Shown piece by piece: positions 1 to 5,886 of a stretch of DNA of 5,886 nt. The stretch comes from DAOTTX01 sp034437515 (GTDB lineage: Bacteria > Chloroflexota > Anaerolineae > Aggregatilineales > Phototrophicaceae). A program made the translations under genes and the position numbers. Each line of letters starts with the position of its first letter. Within the stretch, counting starts at the first letter, position 1. A model generated the notes under the pieces. The model saw only the letters and a program-made list of their open reading frames with translations, did no database searches and was not told where the DNA came from. The DNA is taken from assembly GCA_034437515.1 (NCBI GenBank), contig DAOTTX010000246.1, positions 1 to 5,886 on the forward strand, given 5' to 3'.

Positions 1-3000
1 CGTATCGCCGAGACGGTGCGCTGCCTGCGCCTCCTGCGCCAGCGATTATGGTGGCAAAATGAGCTCTCCGACGCCCCGCTCTTGATCGAAGATATTCGCG
101 TCGAGTTCCGCGAGCGGCGGCGCCCGATACGTGTGGGCGAGAAAGCCGTCCCTATCACGGAGACGACCTCCTTCTTGCCGCCCGAGATCGCGCAGGCTTT
201 CCAAGAAGACATCGGCTTCACCCACCTCAGCGGTTTCCAGGACCGGGCTCTCAAACAGATATTCGCCTGCGCGCAACGTGGCAACTACGCTAACGACGCT
301 TTCATCGTCGCCGGCGACACCGGCGCCGGTAAGACGGAGGCCTTCCTCTTCCCCATCCTGCTGGACATCGCCAGCGAGCCACCGGAGATCCGTGGGCAAC
401 CCGGCGTCCGCGCAGTGTTGGTCTACCCTCGCATTCGCCTGGCCCGCAACCAACTGGGCCGGCTGCTGCGCTACACAGGGCACTTCCAAGCCGCAGGTGG
501 GCCGCGAATCACCGTGGGTATCCAGAATGGCGACGTGCCGCGTGACAGAAACGCCCTGGTCGAGAACTGGCCCTCCGAGAAGAAAGATGGTCGAACGTGG
601 TACCGGGTCGAACTGCTGGAAACGTGTGTGGTGTGTGAGGAGGGTCATTACTGGGTAGCAGGTGACGATCTCGCTCTAGAAACTGGATGCCCACACCTGG
701 TTTGTGATCAGTGCGGACACGCGGTAGACACGCTTCACATCACCAAGAAGGCGTTAGAGCGTAACGCGCCTGACGTCTTGATCATCACCGACGTCTCCCT
801 CAGCCAGTGGTTAGCACGAGAGAAGTACACCCACCTGTGGGGCCTTTGGCAGGGCGACTTCGTCACCCGACCGCCTCGATTCCTGGTATTGGACGAGGTC
901 CACCTCTACGAGCGGCTCAAAGGCGCCCACATTGCCCGCTTGATCAAGCGCTTCCAGGCCCGGGTGCGTCTCGTCTACGCGGAGATGGGTGAGCCGGACC
1001 GTCACGCCGTCGTCATCGGCGCGTCCGCCACGCTCCATGACGAGCAGCGCTTCCTGGCTAAGCTGATGGACATCGATCCTCAAGATCGAGCGCGCTACGA
1101 GCACTTGCGAGTGATCAAGCCTCTCGATGAGGAACTAGAGCCGACGGCAGGCCGTGAGCGGTACATCTTCATCTACCCGCGTCGTCTATCGCCTACGCCG
1201 CGCAGCCCTCAATATCGCGTCAACGATCAGGCAGCCGCGATCCAGATCGTGATGTGCGCGATGCACAATCTCAAGACCGATGTCGAGTGGCGAGGGTTGG
1301 CTTTCTTCGATTCGATCAACGACCTGCGCCAGTTCCGCCACAACTACGACGCCGATCCCAAACTGAAATGGTACGTCGGTCGCGATCCGCGCGGAAAGGA
1401 GATCCCACCGGCAAACCAGGATGAGCTCTGGCGCATCCGCACAGATAGACAAAAGCCGGGTTGGAGTACCTTCGGACATTGTGGCAGCACGTGCGAACAA
1501 CGAGCACGCAACGCTACACTGGCGGAGTGCCCACTTTTTCGGGCTGGTGATTGTTGGATCTTCTCTAAGCTAAACGGCTGGAATTTCCCTCTCAGAGTCG
1601 CCGGGTCGGTCTACGCGGGATCCGAGCCCCAGGCCTCGACTATTGACGACCAGGATCTGATTCCGACCTCCCCCTCATTGGAGGTGGGCTACGACGATGA
1701 CGCCATTCACCTGATCTACCAGCACAAAGCACCACCCAGTGCTGCCAGTTTCATCCAGCGGCGGGGCCGGGCAGGGCGCGACCCCGATGACTCGCCGGTC
1801 ATCATCACGCTGCTGTGGCCCTACCGCCGCGACGACGCTTTCTACTTCTTCCATCCAGAGGCCCTCTACGACCCGGCCTTCGACGATGCACCGCTCAACG
1901 CCGGCAATTTCAACGTCCAGCGCACTCACACGTTGTTGGCTTTCTTCGACTTGCTGGCTTGCCTGCGAAGGCAGAACGTCGATGGCATCCGCGACAATCC
2001 CAGCATCCCCGACTTTACCCAGGCGGGCTGGGAGGATTTTGCCCCCAGAGTAATCCAACAATTCACGTGGCTTGCCGATCCCAAGCGCCCCGGTCAGAAA
2101 CGTGTGGTAATCAAGCACTCTCAGATGAAGAACAACATCTGGTTCAGCGGCAAACCGATCGCCAAAGGATGGGTGCGGGAGGAAAATGGGTCGCTGCGGG
2201 TTAAGGGCTTTCTGGCGATGGACGAGGACCTCACGGATCAAATCCTCAAGGCAGCTTACGAGCGGTTGAGAGATTACTTTCCCGTTTACCTGGATCTCTC
2301 AGAGATCGCCAGCCAGCCTTTCCGCAGGCACCAGACCTATCCCTTCCTCGTGCCTCTCAAGGGATCGCTCCCTACCCGGTTACTCAACCGCTTCGGGCAG
2401 AAGAAGTGGCATTCGAGCCATGATCAAATCGAGTGGTATAACTGGCTCAAGACCTACCGCCACATCGACTGGATGCTCCAGGGTAGCGAAGAGGCCACTA
2501 CCCTGACCGTTCACTATCCCAACTCTGAGTATGATCCAGATGCATCTGGTCCGGATCCTGAGCTCGAAGAACTTACAGTAGATGTGACCTTCGGCTTGAC
2601 CGAGCTGCTACCCGGCAACGTCTCGTACCGCATTCGCGAGTCCAAGACGATCCATTGGACGCCGATCCCAGCGGATGGGGAATCCACGTTTCTTTATCCG
2701 GAAGAGGACGTAAAGGATGACGAAGGGACCGTCATTGGTCGACAACACGTTCCCGAGTTCTTGCCTGACCAAGGGGACATAACCAGCAAGCCCGACAGCA
2801 TCTTTGGGGTCCCGCGCTATCTGGACGACCGATTTCCGGGCTTGCCATTTATGAGCCTGGAACGTCTGCGAGTACAACCATTCGGCCCGCCTAATCGTCA
2901 GTATAGCCCAACCTGGTATTACGATCCGGAATCCCAACAGGCGGTGGAGAAGAATCCCGATCAGGATTGCCCCGCCGATCTGCTCCCTGTATCCCGGCGC

Positions 3001-5130
3001 TCCTCCGCCCGCGCTAGCTCAGTTATCATTCCTTACCTTGCCTCTGATAGGGGCATCGTCCAGCGACAGATGCTTCCCCCGCTCACCAACTTGTTCGCCA
3101 CCATCGACGGCTTTCTCGAAGAAGGGCGTGCGATGCTGGGATACACGCGAGCCTTCTATGAGATGCAGATCGACGTCAAGACCGATCATCGCCAACGGGA
3201 CCGTCTGGGAATCCCACAGGAAGATCTCACGCTGCGTCGCATTTTTCGCGATCCCGAAGGTAGCCCGACTCTGGTTGGTTATGAGATCGAGACGCAGGGC
3301 ATCCGGTTTCAGGTTAATCCCGACCTGCTGGATCAGACAGTAGAGGCGGTGCTGGCGGATGAAGACCCCCGTCTGCATCTCCGCCGCAACTTCGCGATCT
3401 ACCAGATGGCGCCCTACGCGACAGAAGCGAACGTCTTTATCAAGGCACTGCTCGATGTCGTCACTGTAGCAGTCGATTACTGGGTACACAAGGTCGTACC
3501 GGCTTGCGAGGATGAGATCCGTCTGTTGAATCCTGCACATGATCGTGAATCGCTGTCCGAGTATTACCGCAACTACCGGATCACACGCGAGGCCGAGGTC
3601 GAGGAGTTCGAGCAATATCTCACCGATCGATTCTTCGAGCGGATCAACGAGGTTCTGGAAACAGCGTACAAGGATACCCCCGATTTTCGTGACTTCCTCC
3701 AAAGCGTAGTTTTGCACAGCTTGAGTGCCTTGCTCAAGAATCTGATCGCCCGGCTGGGTGGCGTGGGCAGCGACGACTTAGTCGCTTACGCGGACCTTCC
3801 GGTACTGGATCAGGTCGATCGCTCCATTGACCCACGTATTCTGATTATGGACACCGTCGCCGGCGGGTCCGGCGGCATCGCCCAGGCCTTTGAGCGATTG
3901 GACCTGACCGACAACGAGGGCTCGCTTTGGTGGACGCTCCAGACCGAGCTAGGCGATTGTCCGATTGGCAATGGAGAAGCGCTGGTCGAAACCGTCCTGT
4001 CTGGGGTACAACCGGACCAGATTGAAATGGTTCAAAAAGAGGGAACCCTCGAGGCCCTTGAAGACTTGTTGGACCAACTAGAGCTGACCGATCCAGTTCC
4101 CGAGGCTCTGGCTCAACTCGGACGCACGCTGTTCGGCAGTGAGCTTGAGGTCGGTGGGCAGACGATCAACACGGCTCTCATCCTATGGGAGCTTTTCAAC
4201 TTCCAGAAGGGTTTCGAGGGGCAGGTACCGGGCACGATCCCTCGCGAGGCCGTGGTCTGCCGGGCGGTGTCCGCGCTTGATTCGGAGAAGCATCCTCACA
4301 TCGTCGCTTTGCGAGAGGCTCTGGGAACCAGCGGTGTAGCTGCGGATGAACTAGACCACGAATTGGCTCTCCAGCTGTTGGTGCTTTATAACAACGCTTG
4401 CGACGACGGGTGCCCCGTCTGCTTGAGTGCCGGCAGCGACGTGGAGCACTACTATCTTGCTCCGCTGCTCAACTCCCGCCGCACGCTGAAGAGGCTGCGC
4501 CAGATTATGCTCGACAGTATGCCAACGGGCGACTGCCTGGCTGCCCTGTCGGATAAATTGCTGGAACGAGATTCGGCCCGGGTCCAGGCGAATCCCGGTA
4601 ACCTGGGGGATCGACTGGATGCTAACCTGGGACTCGGCATCGTCACAGAGGTAGATGATAGGGGGCAGGTAAAGGGCGCCTCGGCTGTGGTCGTGGAGCA
4701 CGAGCGCGCCCGCGATTTCGTCATCGACGGGAAATGGGAGGCGCGTTGGGGCGGTGATGAGCATAAGCCCTACGAGACGCCGGGTGGTGTGCGCGTCCGG
4801 TCGAAGGCCGAGTACGTCATCGCTACCAAGCTGGAGGCGGCGGGGATTCCGTTTGAATATGAGCCCCGTTTGCCGTATACTGATAGTGAAGGCAATACGC
4901 GTTTCATCCACCCCGATTTCTTCCTCTTCGAGCACGGTCTCTACGTCGAGTATTGGGGACGGGATGATCCGGAGTACATTGAGTCGCGGCGGTTTAAGGA
5001 GGGGATTTACGAAAAGCTCGCGGTGAGGCGGGGAATTCAGGTGTTACATCTGGAAGCAGGGGACGAGCAAAACGACGTGTTTATGGAGAAGATCGAAGTA
5101 GCGATCGGCGAGGATGCGGCTGCGGAGTAA
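1..5130 (+). CDS. Giant DEVH-box SF2 helicase with DUF1998-like region and C-terminal PD-(D/E)XK nuclease (5' end probably outside window)
   Basis: Probable ATP-driven nucleic-acid helicase/nuclease, cytoplasmic, likely in DNA defence or repair. Residues are counted from the first in-window start, GTG at 16; the frame is already open from base 1 and no clear ribosome site precedes that GTG, so the real start is probably upstream. Helicase motifs are in order: Q-like GFQ (73-75), Walker A GDTGAGKT (100-107, K106), motif Ia VYPRIRLARNQ (about 136-146), Ic PDVLIITD (252-259), Walker B DEVH (293-296), SAT (337-339), motif IV-like LAFFDS (428-433), motif V SLEVGYD (554-560), motif VI QRRGRAGR (581-588). 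Two cysteine clusters are inserted (C204/C207/C230/C233 and C489/C493/C505/C513). Residues about 650-1260 are unrecognised. A DUF1998-like region follows: MDTVAGGSGG (1278-1287) and CDDGCPVC (1462-1469). The C-terminus has SKAE (1596-1599), HPDF (1632-1635) and EYWG (1645-1648), a PD-(D/E)XK-type pattern. DruE, DpdJ or other COG1205/YprA-like helicases are possible relatives. The helicase call is near certain, the nuclease likely, and the biological role inferred. Confidence 0.93.
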   Translation, partial: RIAETVRCLRLLRQRLWWQNELSDAPLLIEDIRVEFRERRRPIRVGEKAVPITETTSFLPPEIAQAFQEDIGFTHLSGFQDRALKQIFACAQRGNYANDAFIVAGDTGAGKTEAFLFPILLDIASEPPEIRGQPGVRAVLVYPRIRLARNQLGRLLRYTGHFQAAGGPRITVGIQNGDVPRDRNALVENWPSEKKDGRTWYRVELLETCVVCEEGHYWVAGDDLALETGCPHLVCDQCGHAVDTLHITKKALERNAPDVLIITDVSLSQWLAREKYTHLWGLWQGDFVTRPPRFLVLDEVHLYERLKGAHIARLIKRFQARVRLVYAEMGEPDRHAVVIGASATLHDEQRFLAKLMDIDPQDRARYEHLRVIKPLDEELEPTAGRERYIFIYPRRLSPTPRSPQYRVNDQAAAIQIVMCAMHNLKTDVEWRGLAFFDSINDLRQFRHNYDADPKLKWYVGRDPRGKEIPPANQDELWRIRTDRQKPGWSTFGHCGSTCEQRARNATLAECPLFRAGDCWIFSKLNGWNFPLRVAGSVYAGSEPQASTIDDQDLIPTSPSLEVGYDDDAIHLIYQHKAPPSAASFIQRRGRAGRDPDDSPVIITLLWPYRRDDAFYFFHPEALYDPAFDDAPLNAGNFNVQRTHTLLAFFDLLACLRRQNVDGIRDNPSIPDFTQAGWEDFAPRVIQQFTWLADPKRPGQKRVVIKHSQMKNNIWFSGKPIAKGWVREENGSLRVKGFLAMDEDLTDQILKAAYERLRDYFPVYLDLSEIASQPFRRHQTYPFLVPLKGSLPTRLLNRFGQKKWHSSHDQIEWYNWLKTYRHIDWMLQGSEEATTLTVHYPNSEYDPDASGPDPELEELTVDVTFGLTELLPGNVSYRIRESKTIHWTPIPADGESTFLYPEEDVKDDEGTVIGRQHVPEFLPDQGDITSKPDSIFGVPRYLDDRFPGLPFMSLERLRVQPFGPPNRQYSPTWYYDPESQQAVEKNPDQDCPADLLPVSRRSSARASSVIIPYLASDRGIVQRQMLPPLTNLFATIDGFLEEGRAMLGYTRAFYEMQIDVKTDHRQRDRLGIPQEDLTLRRIFRDPEGSPTLVGYEIETQGIRFQVNPDLLDQTVEAVLADEDPRLHLRRNFAIYQMAPYATEANVFIKALLDVVTVAVDYWVHKVVPACEDEIRLLNPAHDRESLSEYYRNYRITREAEVEEFEQYLTDRFFERINEVLETAYKDTPDFRDFLQSVVLHSLSALLKNLIARLGGVGSDDLVAYADLPVLDQVDRSIDPRILIMDTVAGGSGGIAQAFERLDLTDNEGSLWWTLQTELGDCPIGNGEALVETVLSGVQPDQIEMVQKEGTLEALEDLLDQLELTDPVPEALAQLGRTLFGSELEVGGQTINTALILWELFNFQKGFEGQVPGTIPREAVVCRAVSALDSEKHPHIVALREALGTSGVAADELDHELALQLLVLYNNACDDGCPVCLSAGSDVEHYYLAPLLNSRRTLKRLRQIMLDSMPTGDCLAALSDKLLERDSARVQANPGNLGDRLDANLGLGIVTEVDDRGQVKGASAVVVEHERARDFVIDGKWEARWGGDEHKPYETPGGVRVRSKAEYVIATKLEAAGIPFEYEPRLPYTDSEGNTRFIHPDFFLFEHGLYVEYWGRDDPEYIESRRFKEGIYEKLAVRRGIQVLHLEAGDEQNDVFMEKIEVAIGEDAAAE
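5124..5127 (+). promoter_or_regulatory. Shine-Dalgarno GGAG for the STAND gene
   Basis: GGAG lies in the last codons of the helicase gene, six bases before the ATG at 5134. The helicase stop TAA (5128-5130) sits between the two, leaving only a 3-bp gap between genes. There is no room for a separate promoter or terminator in this junction, so co-transcription and translational coupling are likely. The site supports ATG 5134 as the true start. Confidence 0.7.
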
Positions 5131-5685
5131 GATATGAGCGATTTCCATGACCGATACCTGAGAGGTGTAGGCGACCTTCTGCAAGCGATAGAGCCGGCGG
5201 ACGAAGCGTATTTGGCCGTGCTCACGCTTCAGGGCCGGCTGGCCGAGGCCATCGCCGAGACAAGGCAATACGGTCCCACCGACAACGCTCGCGCCGAGAT
5301 TGCACGGGTAACAGGTGAGCTTGATCGACTCTGCTTGGCCCGTTTTAGGCAATCTTTCCGCAGCTTCTGCGGAATTGATGTATTGCCACAGGTTGATTCA
5401 CCTTCTATCTATCATAACCTTCCCCAACCGGATTATGAGGAGTTCGTAGGACGCGAGAAAGAGTTAGCGGAGATTCACCGGCTGCTTTCACCGTCGAGCC
5501 GGCATTTTCTCATCACCATAGACGGCATCGGAGGAATTGGTAAGAGCACCCTTGCTCTGGAAGTTGCTCACCGCTACCTGGAGAAAGCAAACGATTTTCC
5601 CATTACCGAACGTTTTGAAGCTATTATCTGGACCTCGGCCAAGCAGAGTATACTTGCCACTGAAGGCATTGTTCAACGCGCCCAG

Positions 5686-5700
5686 TCACTCGTACCCTTG
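5686..5700 (+). other. Frameshift point within the STAND gene
   Basis: Up to CCC TTG (5695-5700) the frame starting at 5134 gives NB-ARC-like protein. From CTT GAG GAT (5697-5705), one base back, the other frame gives LEDIYTAISIALERED, which from memory of the family is the expected continuation. This equals loss of one base (or gain of two) somewhere in this short stretch. No canonical X XXY YYZ slippery heptamer is visible, so programmed -1 frameshifting is not favoured. Confidence 0.65.
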
Positions 5701-5780
5701 AGGATATTTACACGGCTATCAGCATCGCTCTTGAGCGTGAGGACATCACACGTGCCCGTCCAGAGGAGCAAACTGAATTG

Positions 5781-5876
5781 GGTGCAGATACTCTCAGTTA
5801 CCAGCCCTATGAAAGTTGCAAAAAGCGCTATAACATCCAACTTAAAGCTGCAAAAATGGGTCAAGGTCTCAAATGA
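5781..5876 (+). other. Unrecognised tail after the NB-ARC homology, closing at TGA 5874
   Basis: In the -1 frame the recognisable NB-ARC text ends near PEEQTEL (about 5760-5780). The next 31 codons, beginning GADTLSYQPYE and ending KMGQGLK, do not look like the expected approach to Walker B (a hydrophobic run followed by D-N/D-L). The stretch is Lys/Gln-rich and more AT-rich than the upstream genes. It may be the C-terminal end of a different gene joined here by a deletion, or a divergent or out-of-frame remnant. I do not recognise the protein. Confidence 0.35.
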
Positions 5877-5886
5877 CTGCGTTTAT
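5873..5886 (+). CDS. Possible start of a further gene, cut by the right edge
   Basis: ATG at 5873-5875 overlaps the TGA at 5874-5876 in an ATGA arrangement, typical of translationally coupled operon genes. AAGG at 5863-5866 lies six bases upstream and could serve as a weak Shine-Dalgarno. Only MTAF and a partial codon are visible, so no function can be suggested. The overlap could be chance. Confidence 0.25.

Larger units (their letters stand above)
5134..5876 (+). pseudogene. STAND/NB-ARC-type NTPase, N-terminal half, frameshifted near 5700
   Basis: Family role: signal-transducing ATPases of the STAND class bind ATP through an NB-ARC/NACHT module, sense a ligand through C-terminal repeats, and trigger an effector; many act in bacterial antiviral defence. 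Seen here: from ATG 5134, residues 1-88 form a mostly helical segment rich in Ala, Leu, Glu and Arg with no signal peptide or membrane helix, possibly an effector-associated or adaptor domain. FVGREKEL (104-111) is the usual box before the P-loop. GIGGIGKST (131-139, K137) is Walker A, and FEAIIWTSAKQ (161-171) is a typical strand after it. At about residue 189 the family-like reading leaves this frame and resumes in the -1 frame as LEDIYTAISIALERED, running to about 5780, then becomes unrecognised and stops at TGA 5874-5876. The original frame stays open to the window end (5886) but reads as non-family sequence. Walker B, the sensor region and repeats are not seen. It could be a real broken gene, a sequencing error, or a gene joined to foreign sequence. 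Confidence 0.72.

Noticed and set aside
319..330. Perfect 12-bp palindrome ACCGGCGCCGGT
   Set aside because: It is exactly the codons of the Walker A loop (TGAG) in a GC-rich gene; coding constraint explains it.
46..648. 200-codon open frame on the minus strand
   Set aside because: It is antisense to the conserved helicase motifs Walker A and Ia; its protein shows no domain pattern. High GC leaves long antisense frames open.
2536..2549. Perfect 14-bp palindrome CCAGATGCATCTGG
   Set aside because: It lies inside the helicase reading frame, is not repeated elsewhere in the window as far as I can see, and is within what chance allows over 5.9 kb.
3019..3717. 232-codon open frame on the minus strand
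   Set aside because: Fully antisense to the helicase gene, with no recognisable motifs and no plausible ribosome site considered; a shadow of the real frame.
5695..5703. Programmed -1 ribosomal frameshift in the STAND gene
   Set aside because: No X XXY YYZ slippery heptamer and no evident downstream stem-loop; an indel or read error is simpler.
5673..5864. Minus-strand open frame with a hydrophobic stretch (ALFATFIGLV)
   Set aside because: Short, antisense to the recognisable NB-ARC continuation, and without family resemblance; not supported as a membrane protein.

Overview
The window is almost entirely coding on the + strand. It looks like part of a bacterial accessory or defence-type locus. 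Base composition is moderately GC-rich through the large gene and becomes visibly more AT-rich near the right end. No tRNA, rRNA, CRISPR array, IS element or convincing terminator was seen. The NB-ARC/STAND style of the second gene resembles proteins common in Chloroflexota and filamentous cyanobacteria, so such a host is a reasonable guess. No marker gene confirms it.

Layout: (1) Positions 1-5130 hold one giant gene, at least 1704 residues. Its frame is open to the left edge, so the true start probably lies outside. It encodes a superfamily 2 DEVH-box helicase with two cysteine clusters, a DUF1998-like region and a C-terminal PD-(D/E)XK-type nuclease domain. (2) After a 3-bp gap, and with a good Shine-Dalgarno inside the helicase stop region, a second gene starts at 5134. 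It encodes the N-terminal half of a STAND/NB-ARC-type NTPase (short helical N-terminus, FVGRE box, GIGGIGKST P-loop). (3) Around 5686-5700 the family-like reading switches to the -1 frame. It continues as recognisable NB-ARC sequence to about 5780, then turns into unrecognised sequence ending at TGA 5874-5876, with no Walker B seen. The STAND gene therefore looks frameshifted and probably truncated or rearranged, unless this is an assembly error. (4) An ATG at 5873 overlaps that TGA (ATGA) and may start a further gene cut by the right edge.

Working together: helicases carrying DUF1998 are known from bacterial DNA repair (MrfA/YprA) and from phage-defence systems such as DISARM and Druantia, and STAND NTPases are widespread defence sensors. 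A helicase-DUF1998-nuclease fusion translationally coupled to a STAND ATPase is best read as a candidate antiphage operon. This is inference, and I cannot assign it to a named system. The missing upstream sequence and the damaged STAND gene limit the interpretation.
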